Shown here: positions 27,967 through 35,865 of the stretch, in pieces | How positions within the stretch are numbered: the first letter of the stretch is position 1 | Layout of the letters: each line of letters begins with the position of its first letter | NCBI GenBank assembly: GCA_017472325.1 | Contig: JAFUQM010000072.1 | Coordinates: 1 to 37,539 of the forward strand | Length of the DNA stretch: 37,539 nt | Origin: Lachnospiraceae bacterium | GTDB taxonomy: Bacteria > Bacillota > Clostridia > Lachnospirales > Lachnospiraceae | Direction: 5' to 3' | Made by a program: the position numbers and the translations under genes | Notes under the pieces: model-generated | Databases searched by the model: none | Told to the model about the DNA's origin: nothing | Seen by the model: only the letters and a program-made list of their open reading frames with translations

Positions 27967-29705
27967 GCGTTCACCTCCTCATTTGATAGCTGAGATAGAC
28001 AGATTTCTTTATATACTTGGCATGTCTGCAATAATTGTGTATGTGTACCGATGCCTGCAATTTCTCCATCATCCAATACAATAATCTGGTCTGCATCTTT
28101 GATTGTAGTTGCGCGCTGAGATACGATAAATACAGTCATATCTGTAGTGTTCTCGCGGATGGCTTTGCGAAGTCTGGCATCTGTTGCAAAGTCCAATGCC
28201 GATGCACTGTCATCAAGAATTAGAATCTCTGGTTTGCGAACAAGTGCTCTTGCGATAGTAAAACGTTGTTTTTGTCCACCAGAAAGATTGCTGCCGCCTT
28301 GTTCAATCATAAAATCAAGTCCTTCTTCTTTGGAAGCAACTATGTCCTCTGCCTGTGCAATGCGGATTGCCTGCATAATAGTTTTGTCAGAGGCATTTTT
28401 ATCGCTCCATTTCATGTTGTCGCGTAATGTGCCTTTGAATAGAACAGCTTTTTGCGGAACAATTCCTATTTTGGTGCGAAGGGCTTCCAATTTATATTGT
28501 GTAACATTCGTGCCGTGAAATAGTACACGACCTTCGGAAACATCGTAAAAACGAGGGATTAGGTTAATCAGAGTGGATTTTCCTGAACCTGTGCCGCCGA
28601 TAATACCGATTGTTTCGCCGCATTTGATAGAAAAAGAAATATCAGTGAGTGCATGCTCTTTTGCGCCGGCATAAGAAAAAGATACATTCTGGAATTCTAT
28701 GATTGGTGTCGCAGAGGAAATTTCTTTTTCTATATTGATAGTATGTGAGATTTCGGTAACTGTTGGTTTCTTTGCAAATATTTCGTTGATTCTGTTTGCA
28801 CAGGCAAGTGATTTTGTAAATGTAATAATAAGATTGGCGAGTTTGACAAGTTCAACCAAAATCTGTGACATATAATTAACGAGTGCAATTACCTGACCTT
28901 GTGTAATGATGCCATTGTCTACTTCGATACCACCAATATAAATAATAACAATCAAAGCAACGTTTACAATAACATAAGTAACTGGATTTAAAAATGCAGA
29001 TATTTTACCAACGAATGTCTGTATATCTACCAGTTCTGCATTGGTCTGTTCAAAGGTATCTTTTTCGTGTTCTTGTCTGCAAACGGAACGAATGACTCTT
29101 GCACCGGTCAGATTTTCTCTTGTAATTAAAAGCACTTCATCTAATTTTTTTTGTACGTTGCGGTGAAGCGGGATACAGGCAAGCATAATACCGAATACGA
29201 CAATGGCAAGAAGCGGGATTGCCACAACAAATACAAGTGCTGCCTTTACATTTACAGTAAATGCCATAATCATGGCACCAATAACGATAAATGGAGAACG
29301 TAAGAATAACCTGAGTACAAGGTTAACGCCCGACTGAATCTGGTTGATGTCGCTTGTGATTCTTGTAATCAGAGTAGAAGTTCCAATGGTATCGATTTCG
29401 GAATATGAAAGCGCATTGATATGCGCAAAAAGTGCTTTGCGAAGTTCAGTTCCAAACCCAACGGAGGCTTTAGCTGCGTAATATTGTGCTGTCAGAGAAC
29501 AGACAAGGCCGATGAGAGCGAGTAAAATTAATATGCCTCCCATCTTGAGAATGTGTGGAGTGTCTTTGGCTGCAATACCGGTATCGATAATACTTGCCAT
29601 AACAAGAGGGACGAAAAGTTCAAAGCTAGCTTCTAACATTTTAAATAATGGAGAAATGATAGTTTCCTTTTTGTAATTTTTTAAATAACATAATAGTTTG
29701 TACAT
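27963..29705 (-). CDS. ABC exporter half-transporter, degenerate-site partner
   Basis: The 580-residue membrane-plus-ATPase protein is the first gene of the minus-strand operon. Walker A is GGTGSGKST (370-378), the signature is a consensus LSGGQ (474-478), and Walker B is LILDD (495-499): the catalytic Glu is replaced by Asp499. With LSQGQ in the partner, one of the two ATP sites is degenerate, as known for heterodimeric exporters. The start is placed at 29705 because MYKLLCYLKNYKKETI matches the usual N-terminus and a GGAG site is 10 nt upstream; an in-frame ATG at 29771 would add 22 residues and lies at the predicted promoter -10, so it is unlikely. Confidence 0.9.
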   Translation of the reverse strand: MYKLLCYLKNYKKETIISPLFKMLEASFELFVPLVMASIIDTGIAAKDTPHILKMGGILILLALIGLVCSLTAQYYAAKASVGFGTELRKALFAHINALSYSEIDTIGTSTLITRITSDINQIQSGVNLVLRLFLRSPFIVIGAMIMAFTVNVKAALVFVVAIPLLAIVVFGIMLACIPLHRNVQKKLDEVLLITRENLTGARVIRSVCRQEHEKDTFEQTNAELVDIQTFVGKISAFLNPVTYVIVNVALIVIIYIGGIEVDNGIITQGQVIALVNYMSQILVELVKLANLIITFTKSLACANRINEIFAKKPTVTEISHTINIEKEISSATPIIEFQNVSFSYAGAKEHALTDISFSIKCGETIGIIGGTGSGKSTLINLIPRFYDVSEGRVLFHGTNVTQYKLEALRTKIGIVPQKAVLFKGTLRDNMKWSDKNASDKTIMQAIRIAQAEDIVASKEEGLDFMIEQGGSNLSGGQKQRFTIARALVRKPEILILDDSASALDFATDARLRKAIRENTTDMTVFIVSQRATTIKDADQIIVLDDGEIAGIGTHTQLLQTCQVYKEICLSQLSNEEVNA

Positions 29706-29758
29706 TGTATTCTGACTCCAATACTTCTTATTTATACTGATATTGAATTGCAATATAC

Positions 29759-29787
29759 AATATAGCATCAAATAAAGGTGTGCGCAA
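29759..29787 (-). promoter_or_regulatory. Predicted promoter of the ABC exporter operon
   Basis: Minus strand: TTGCGC (29787-29782), a 17-bp spacer and TATATT (29764-29759) preceded by TGC (extended -10). The -35 is the same TTGCGC seen for the carboxyltransferase gene. It is divergent from the rplJ promoter ~100 bp away. Confidence 0.6.
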
Positions 29788-29889
29788 TGCAGACCTGGAA
29801 AAAGAATAATATTATCTTAGTTGTCTGAAGCAAGTGAAGAGGTCGTGTTTGACTGATTATCTTAATAGAATAAAAAGTAGTAAAAAGTG

Positions 29890-29918
29890 TTGACAATTTC
29901 CTCATACTATGGTAGTTT
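29890..29918 (+). promoter_or_regulatory. Promoter of rplJ-rplL
   Basis: Perfect TTGACA (29890-29895), a 17-bp spacer and TAGTTT (29913-29918) preceded by TGG. The start near 29925 is just ahead of the L10 leader. The predicted leader to rplJ is ~230 nt. Confidence 0.75.
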
Positions 29919-29935
29919 AGAAAAGGTCATTCTGA

Positions 29936-30050
29936 CCATGCCGAAGACAGTAGGTGTCATTAAGACGTAAGCGTAGCGCCTACCGAGGGAAAGAGTAAAC
30001 ACGTATGTAGAAGCTTAATCTCCCTTGCGGTCTCGCATAGGGAGATTTTT
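29936..30050 (+). promoter_or_regulatory. Ribosomal protein L10 leader with attenuator
   Basis: The segment GCCGAAGACAGTAGGTG ... GCGCCTACCGAGG is the hallmark of the L10 leader, which binds the L10-L12 complex and controls rplJ-rplL. Its end forms AATCTCCC (30017-30024) / GGGAGATT (30040-30047) followed by T residues, an attenuator terminator. About 100 nt further on, with a CCAAT/ATTGG hairpin near 30103-30116, leads to the AGGAGG of rplJ. Confidence 0.85.
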
Positions 30051-30156
30051 ATCGAATAATAAGGCGCGCGCAGCGTACCAGTATTTCGTTATAAAGCCAA
30101 TCGCAATTGGCGATGTTTTCTCCGATCGGCACTAAATCTATAAGGAGGTAAAACAA

Positions 30157-30747
30157 ATGGCAAAAGTTGAATTAAAACAACCTATCGTTGAAGAGATTTC
30201 TGCAAACATTAAAGATGCGCAGTCAGTTGTTCTTGTAGACTATCGTGGACTTACAGTTGAACAGGATACAAATCTTCGTAAACAGCTTCGTGACGCAGGA
30301 ATTACTTACAAAGTTTACAAAAACACAATGATGAACTTTGCATTCAAAGGAACAGATTGTGAAGCACTGGCACCTTACTTAGAAGGACCAAGTGCAATTG
30401 CTATCTCTAATGAAGATGCAACAGCACCTGCAAGAGTTCTTAGCAAATTTGCAAAAGAAGCTCCTGCACTTGAAATCAAAGCTGGTATCGTAGAAGGTAT
30501 TGCTTATGATGCAGCAGGCATGGCAAGCATTGCGAAGATTCCTTCAAGAGAAGAATTACTTTCCAAATTACTTGGAAGTATCCAGTCTCCAATTACAAAC
30601 TTTGCTCGCGTCATGAATCAGCTTGCAGAAAAAGGTGGTGCAGCAGCATGTGAAGCTCCTGCAGTAGCAGAAGAGGCAGCACCAGCAGAAGAAACAGCAG
30701 AGGCTCCAGCAGCTGAAGCACCAGCAGAAGAAACAACTGCTGAATAA
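30157..30747 (+). CDS. rplJ: 50S ribosomal protein L10
   Basis: The 196-residue protein begins MAKVELKQPIVEEISANIKDAQSVVLVDYRGLTVEQ and has the conserved VYKNTMMNFAF and LEGPSAIAI stretches, then the helix LLGSIQSPITNFARVMNQLAEK that carries L7/L12 dimers. It is longer than the usual ~165-175 because of a C-terminal tail of ~35 residues made almost only of Ala, Glu, Pro and Thr. It anchors the ribosomal stalk and, with L12, represses its own mRNA through the leader. The start follows AAGGAGG. Confidence 0.96.
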   Translation: MAKVELKQPIVEEISANIKDAQSVVLVDYRGLTVEQDTNLRKQLRDAGITYKVYKNTMMNFAFKGTDCEALAPYLEGPSAIAISNEDATAPARVLSKFAKEAPALEIKAGIVEGIAYDAAGMASIAKIPSREELLSKLLGSIQSPITNFARVMNQLAEKGGAAACEAPAVAEEAAPAEETAEAPAAEAPAEETTAE

Positions 30748-30827
30748 TTAGTTATAAAATATGACTGATAAACTAAAAATATTGAATTTTATGAATTAAG
30801 AAATGAATTTAATGGAGGTAAATTAAA

Positions 30828-31205
30828 ATGGCAAAATTATCAACTCAGGAAATTATTGATGCTATCAAAGAGTTAACAGTATTAGAACTGAACGATTTAG
30901 TAAAAGCTTGTGAAGAAGAATTCGGCGTATCTGCAGCAGCAGGCGTTGTAGTTGCAGCAGCAGCTGGCGATGGTGCAGCAGCAGCTGAAGAAAAAACAGA
31001 ATTTGATGTAGAGTTAACAGAAGTTGGCCCTAACAAAGTTAAAGTTATCAAAGTAGTTCGTGAAGCTACAGGTCTTGGATTAAAAGAAGCTAAAGACTTA
31101 GTTGATGGCGCTCCTAAAGTTCTTAAAGAAGCTGCATCTAAAGAAGAAGCTGATGATATCAAAGCTAAACTTGAAGCAGAAGGCGCTAAAGTTACTCTTA
31201 AATAA
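30828..31205 (+). CDS. rplL: 50S ribosomal protein L7/L12
   Basis: The 125-residue protein has an N-terminal dimerisation part ([37 protein letters not shown]), an Ala-rich hinge (~38-55) and the conserved C-terminal domain with [28 protein letters not shown]. It is the flexible stalk protein that recruits translation factors. The gap after rplJ is 80 nt, with a GGAGG site. A strong terminator follows, so rpoB is not in this transcript by default. Confidence 0.97.
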   Translation: MAKLSTQEIIDAIKELTVLELNDLVKACEEEFGVSAAAGVVVAAAAGDGAAAAEEKTEFDVELTEVGPNKVKVIKVVREATGLGLKEAKDLVDGAPKVLKEAASKEEADDIKAKLEAEGAKVTLK

Positions 31206-31233
31206 TTTGAGTAAAACCAAGATGTATATTTGG

Positions 31234-31266
31234 AGACCACGGTTATATGTCCGTGGTCTTTTTTTT
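31234..31266 (+). terminator. Intrinsic terminator after rplL
   Basis: Perfect 9-bp stem AGACCACGG (31234-31242) / CCGTGGTCT (31251-31259) with an 8-nt loop and a run of eight T. Very strong. Confidence 0.92.
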
Positions 31267-31316
31267 ACCGAATGAGATAGCTCGCGAAGCGTGCTGGCTT
31301 TTGGTATAACAATCCC

Positions 31317-31345
31317 TTGACGGAATGGAAAAACAGAGCTAGTAT
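31317..31345 (+). promoter_or_regulatory. Predicted promoter of the propeptide-protease pair
   Basis: TTGACG (31317-31322), a 17-bp spacer and TAGTAT (31340-31345), about 50 bp after the rplL terminator. The leader is ~40 nt to the GTG start of the small gene. Confidence 0.6.
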
Positions 31346-31393
31346 TTATGAATGTAACAAAAATTATTTATATTGGCATAAGGAAGTGAAAGG

Positions 31394-31762
31394 GTGAAAA
31401 AGAAAACGATTGGGATAGGAATTGTTGCGTTCGCGGTGATATGCATTGTAATTGCGATGTCGGTGTTGGCGAAACAGAGGGGAGGTATTGCTATGGTATT
31501 TAGCAAACCAGAGGAAGTAAAGATGATAGCAGCACCGCAGGATGCAATTGTAGCATATGGAAGGGAATTGATGACAACAGTAGACAATGAAGAAGAGGCA
31601 AAAGAGGTTGCGGAGCTTTACGGCATCACGTTCGTGAGGTATGCAGATGGAATTGCTGAGTATACAACGGATAGAGCGTTAGAAGAAGTGATTGCAGAAG
31701 GTGAGGAGAAAGGTTATCCCATACTTTCTATCAATTATATAAGAAAACCAATGAATGAGTAG
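31394..31762 (+). CDS. Membrane-anchored stand-alone homologue of a subtilase propeptide
   Basis: The 122-residue protein has a GTG start with AGGAAG 7 nt upstream and one N-terminal membrane segment (~5-25), followed by a short linker. The domain at ~56-117 matches the propeptide region of the protease encoded next (residues ~225-287 there): GRELMTTVDNEEEAKEVAELYG against GEVVLTTDSEEEAQMAAKAYG, then a shared DG-A and SINYIRK against SPNYYRY. Subtilase propeptides act as folding chaperones and tight inhibitors (inhibitor family I9). A free, anchored copy could inhibit or help fold the protease outside the membrane; that is inference. It has no protease domain. It lies 19 nt before the protease gene and is surely co-transcribed. 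Confidence 0.75.
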   Translation: MKKKTIGIGIVAFAVICIVIAMSVLAKQRGGIAMVFSKPEEVKMIAAPQDAIVAYGRELMTTVDNEEEAKEVAELYGITFVRYADGIAEYTTDRALEEVIAEGEEKGYPILSINYIRKPMNE

Positions 31763-31781
31763 AGGAGAGTAGGGTGAAAGA

Positions 31782-34700
31782 ATGAGAAAAACAACGATGA
31801 AAATGATGGCGCTGTTATTAACAGCTGTTATGATGGTATCGCCAGCTTCAACAGCCTATGCTGCAGTGGATATGCCAGTGATAGATGTGATAGCAGAAAC
31901 ACAGGAAGAAGTGGCAAATGCAGAGGTGATTTCTGAAGAAACTACAGAGGAGACTGTGGTTGAAGAAGCGGTAAGTGAGGAAACTGTAGAGGATGCAACG
32001 GTAGAAACGGACGCTTTGGAAGAAACAGAAGAGGAAACTTCTGTGGAAGAAGGAATGCAAGAAACGATTACCGAAGAAACGATTTCGGAAACAGAATTAC
32101 CAGAAGAAGGAGTCAAGGAGCCGTCTCTAGGGGAAGGTGTGGCAGAAGATCTTCTGGAGGATGATGTAGAAACAGAAATGCCGATGGAAGAAGCAGAACT
32201 TCCTGAAATAGAAAGTGTGGAAGAAATAGTAGTTTCGGTTGAAGAAGGTGATGCAGCACAGGTTGTCAGTGGGAATCATGCATCAGTAGGAAAAATGATG
32301 GTTGATGCAGTAAGCGGCAATGATGTGGAAGCAGTATTTCCGGGGATGCCAGAAGAATATGAACTTACAGCAAAACAGGTGACAGCCAAAAAAATGCTTG
32401 CAGAGCATGTGGATGAACTAGAAGAATTTGTGGAAGGAACACATTATATTTCTGGTGAGGTTGTGCTGACAACAGATAGTGAAGAAGAAGCACAGATGGC
32501 TGCCAAAGCATATGGCGGTACATTAGAGTCCTGCTTTGATGGTGTGGCCGTTATCAAATTGGCAGAAGGTGTATCTGTTAAAAGTGCAGTTCGTGCTGCT
32601 TTGTGCGATGAAGTAAAGTTACCGCCGGTATCCCCGAACTATTATAGATATGAATATACGACAGATAGCGGTATGGTAGAGGAAGCGAGTTATGGAGTGA
32701 CAGACCCATTTCTTGCTGTGAATAATTCTTATTATCAGTGGCAGCATTATGCAGTTGGCTCTATGTATGCGTGGAATGCTGGGTATACTGGTGCAGGTGT
32801 AAAAGTTGCAGTTATCGATAGTGGTGTTGCAGCAAATCATGAAGATGTGAAGGCGGTATATAACTATAATGCCATGACAGGTGCAGAAGGTAGTGCAGAC
32901 GATACAACGTCTGGACATGGTACGCACGTTGCAGGTATTATTGCAGCAAATGCAAACTCTGTTGGCGGCAGAGGTATTGCGCCAGATGCAGAGATTTATA
33001 ACTTTAAAGTATTTGGTGATCATAGTGCATCGGGTTCATCAGCCACCACTGCGAGGGCAATTAATAAAGCAAGAACTAAGGGCGTAGATATTATGAATAT
33101 GTCTCTTGGTGGTGTTGGTTATACGATGAGTGAATATGAGGCAGTTCAGACTGCGGTAAATGCAGGAATTGCGATTTTTGCAGCAGCGGGTAATGATGGT
33201 TCTATGACAGAAAATTTTCCAGCAGCATTTCCAGAGGTTATTTGTGTTGCAGCAACAGATAAGAGCAATGGAAGGGCATCCTTTTCTGATTATGGAAAAT
33301 GGGTAGATTTGTGTGGACCAGGTGTCAATATTTATTCCAGCTATCCTACAAGTATGGAAAGCAGTATCGGTGTCAGTGGGTATGACGTTATGAGCGGTAC
33401 ATCTCAGGCGACACCAGTAATAACAGGAACTGCGGCAGTTATTCTATCTGCTAGTCCGAAAGCGTTACAGGGGAAAACTGGAAAAGCAAAGGTGGCTGCA
33501 TTGGAGCAGCTGATGAAATCAGGTGTTACAAAAGCAACTGGTCAGAATATTGGTAAAGGTATTGTAAACCTTCCGAAAGTATTAAAGATTCCTGGTGTGG
33601 CTGCGAAACCTGCAAAACCGACCTTTGGTACAAAGGCAGGAATAATAGAAGCGTCAGAAGTAACAACAACAATTTCTGCGGCATTTGATTGCGATATTTA
33701 CTATTCAGTGGATGGAAAAACACCAGCATTTAAAAATGGTGTGATAACAAATGGTATCAAAGCGGTTGCGAATCCAGAAACTATTACAGTAAATGGTATT
33801 GTGGCCGGAAAAGCAACTGGCAAAGTAACCGTAAAAGCAATTGCGGTTAATAAATACACAATGACTGCGGGACCGGTAGCGACTGTAAAATATACATTAA
33901 AACCAGCTGTGGAAAAAGTAACCATTACAGGTGACACAGTGCAGGTGGTAGCAGGTAAGAGTGTAAAATTAAAAGCTGACGTAGTACCGGCATATGCAGC
34001 GAACAAAAAAGTGGAATGGAAAATCAATGCGAATGCATCAGCTGGTGTGAAGATTAATGCGAACAATGGTAAAGTAACAACAACCAAAACAGCAACACCG
34101 GGTACATATCAAGTAACAGCCAAAGCAAAGGATGGAAAAGGTGCAGCGGATACATATACCATTACCGTGATGGCAGATGCAAAAGTAAAATCAGTTGCTT
34201 TCAAGGAAGCGAAAGTAACATTAAAGGTGAAGACGGATACAGTTGCATATAAGATGGCGGATAATCTGACTGCGCTGAAAGTAGATGATACGCCAGCAAC
34301 GGCAGAGGATTTTGTGTGGACGAGCAGCAAACAGGCTGTGGCAAGAGTGAATAGAACAACTGGTGAAGTAACAGCAGTTGGTGCGGGTAGTGCAGTAATT
34401 ACCGCTATGGCAGCAGACGGAAGCGGTGTGAAAAAGACATGTACTGTTGTAGTAGAACAGCTTGCAACAGCAATTGCAATTACACAGCCGGTGAATACAG
34501 AAGATGTAGAAATTGTAACACTTGCAGCAGGAAAAAGTGCTGCGTTAAAGGCAACAGTTACACCAACAACTACAAAACAGAAAAAACTAACATGGAGTAT
34601 TGATGCACCTGCATCATCGGGTGTTACGGTAAATCCATCAAATGGTAAGGTGACAGCGGCGGCAAATGCAAAGGCAGGTACGTATACAGTCACAGCAACT

Positions 34701-35609
34701 GCTGTAGATGGTTCTGACACAGCAGATACAATAAAGGTTCAGGTGTATACAGGTGTTGCGACAGGTATCCGTTTGGATCAGAGCGCAGTAACGATATTTA
34801 GAAAAGCGACGGCATATCATGCACCAACAAGGGCAGAGATTAAAGTAACAACAGAAGGAAATGGAACATATGCAAAAGACTATACAGTGACAAGCAGCAA
34901 TCCAAATGTTGTTCGCACATTTAAGAATGGTAATGTCATTACAGTAGCTGCAACAGGAAAAGCAACAGGTTCTGCTACGATTAAGGTTGTGATGAATGAC
35001 GGAAGTAGAAAGAGTGCAACATGTAAAGTGACTGTTTGGAATCCGGTTTCAAAAGTATTGATTGCACCAGAGTCTGGAAGAACGGAATATCTGGGTGAAG
35101 GCAACTCTGTAAAATTGGTTGCCATGTTTGAAGAAGAATTCGGTAAAGCATCTGCAAAGGCAGTTAAGTGGTCTGTGCTTGAAGGTCAAAGTGTTGTTAA
35201 GGTTGATGAGAAAACTGGTAAAGTAACGGCACTGCAGGGACTTGGTGCAGATGGATACACAGGTCACGCTGTAATTCAGGCAGAAGTAGCGGATGGCAGT
35301 GGTGTGAAAGCAACATACGATATTTATACTTTTGAAACCATTACATCTATTGAACTGAGTGATTTGAAACGAACAGGAAATGGTGCGTATGTGATGAATG
35401 TATCCTTTAATAACCGAACCTGGCAACAGGCGGGGGTATATCCAGAAGTTAATGTTGAACTGAGCAATCCAGCAATTGCTTCAGTTGATAATTCTTATGC
35501 ATATGGTCAGTTTGCTGTTTATCTGTGGGCGGAAGGCTATGTAACAATCACAGTAAAAGCCAATGATGGAAGCGGTGTAAAAGCAGTTAAGTATATTAAA
35601 ATTATTTAA
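31782..35609 (+). CDS. Secreted subtilisin-like (S8) serine protease with Ig-like repeats, 1275 residues
   Basis: A signal peptide (MRKTTMKMMALLLTAVMMV..., cleavage near AYA-A, residue ~27) is followed by a very acidic, Thr/Val-rich region (~30-155) and a stretch with two VSGN motifs (~160-190). The propeptide-like domain (~225-287) precedes the S8 domain (~320-600), whose catalytic triad is complete: Asp346 in VAVIDSGVA, His379 in SGHGTHVAG and Ser541 in SGTSQATPV, with oxyanion Asn in AAAGNDG. A chitobiase/FN3-like segment (~610-705, IYYSVDGKTPAF) and about four Big_2 modules (~710-1190) follow. No sortase motif, SLH or membrane anchor is seen. It likely processes or degrades extracellular proteins; the substrate is unknown. 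It is encoded between rplL and rpoB, where these genes are normally adjacent. Confidence 0.92.
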   Translation: MRKTTMKMMALLLTAVMMVSPASTAYAAVDMPVIDVIAETQEEVANAEVISEETTEETVVEEAVSEETVEDATVETDALEETEEETSVEEGMQETITEETISETELPEEGVKEPSLGEGVAEDLLEDDVETEMPMEEAELPEIESVEEIVVSVEEGDAAQVVSGNHASVGKMMVDAVSGNDVEAVFPGMPEEYELTAKQVTAKKMLAEHVDELEEFVEGTHYISGEVVLTTDSEEEAQMAAKAYGGTLESCFDGVAVIKLAEGVSVKSAVRAALCDEVKLPPVSPNYYRYEYTTDSGMVEEASYGVTDPFLAVNNSYYQWQHYAVGSMYAWNAGYTGAGVKVAVIDSGVAANHEDVKAVYNYNAMTGAEGSADDTTSGHGTHVAGIIAANANSVGGRGIAPDAEIYNFKVFGDHSASGSSATTARAINKARTKGVDIMNMSLGGVGYTMSEYEAVQTAVNAGIAIFAAAGNDGSMTENFPAAFPEVICVAATDKSNGRASFSDYGKWVDLCGPGVNIYSSYPTSMESSIGVSGYDVMSGTSQATPVITGTAAVILSASPKALQGKTGKAKVAALEQLMKSGVTKATGQNIGKGIVNLPKVLKIPGVAAKPAKPTFGTKAGIIEASEVTTTISAAFDCDIYYSVDGKTPAFKNGVITNGIKAVANPETITVNGIVAGKATGKVTVKAIAVNKYTMTAGPVATVKYTLKPAVEKVTITGDTVQVVAGKSVKLKADVVPAYAANKKVEWKINANASAGVKINANNGKVTTTKTATPGTYQVTAKAKDGKGAADTYTITVMADAKVKSVAFKEAKVTLKVKTDTVAYKMADNLTALKVDDTPATAEDFVWTSSKQAVARVNRTTGEVTAVGAGSAVITAMAADGSGVKKTCTVVVEQLATAIAITQPVNTEDVEIVTLAAGKSAALKATVTPTTTKQKKLTWSIDAPASSGVTVNPSNGKVTAAANAKAGTYTVTATAVDGSDTADTIKVQVYTGVATGIRLDQSAVTIFRKATAYHAPTRAEIKVTTEGNGTYAKDYTVTSSNPNVVRTFKNGNVITVAATGKATGSATIKVVMNDGSRKSATCKVTVWNPVSKVLIAPESGRTEYLGEGNSVKLVAMFEEEFGKASAKAVKWSVLEGQSVVKVDEKTGKVTALQGLGADGYTGHAVIQAEVADGSGVKATYDIYTFETITSIELSDLKRTGNGAYVMNVSFNNRTWQQAGVYPEVNVELSNPAIASVDNSYAYGQFAVYLWAEGYVTITVKANDGSGVKAVKYIKII

Positions 35610-35629
35610 CAAGATAGTAAATATGAGTG

Positions 35630-35665
35630 GCAGAGATAATAAGGTATGTTATCTCTGCTTGCTTT
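35630..35665 (+). terminator. Terminator after the S8 protease gene
   Basis: Perfect 10-bp stem GCAGAGATAA (35630-35639) / TTATCTCTGC (35649-35658) followed by TTGCTTTTT. It separates the protease operon from rpoB. Confidence 0.85.
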
Positions 35666-35747
35666 TTGACTGCTTCTGTCTGTTTTGGAAAGTTGATATC
35701 TGGTAAGTAGCATACAATAATTTGGATAAAATTTCTAAAATTGGATA

Positions 35748-35776
35748 TTGACTTCACAAATCTCTTGTAGTAAAAT
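35748..35776 (+). promoter_or_regulatory. Promoter of rpoB
   Basis: TTGACT (35748-35753), a 17-bp spacer and TAAAAT (35771-35776). The predicted start is about 35783, directly at the base of a hairpin. rpoB thus has its own promoter here. Confidence 0.75.
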
Positions 35777-35786
35777 GGATGATGCA

Positions 35787-35824
35787 CTATTGTGGTATGG
35801 TAGGCTTTACCATGCCCAAAATAG
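35787..35824 (+). promoter_or_regulatory. 5'-end hairpin of the rpoB mRNA
   Basis: GGTATGGTA (35794-35802) pairs with TACCATGCC (35808-35816), extended outward by CTATT and AAATAG with small bulges. It would form within a few nucleotides of the predicted 5' end of the transcript and could stabilise it or bind a regulator; there is no T-run, so it is not a terminator. Confidence 0.45.
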
Positions 35825-35865
35825 TATGAAAAGGTTTATATCATAAAGAACGGGGTGAAATGTCA

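Noticed and set aside
7400..35609. Sortase (LPxTG) or SLH anchoring of the giant secreted proteins
   Set aside because: The C-termini end in PVPMTIDVVVKE, KLTIRVAE and VKYIKII, with no sortase motif, hydrophobic tail or SLH pattern.
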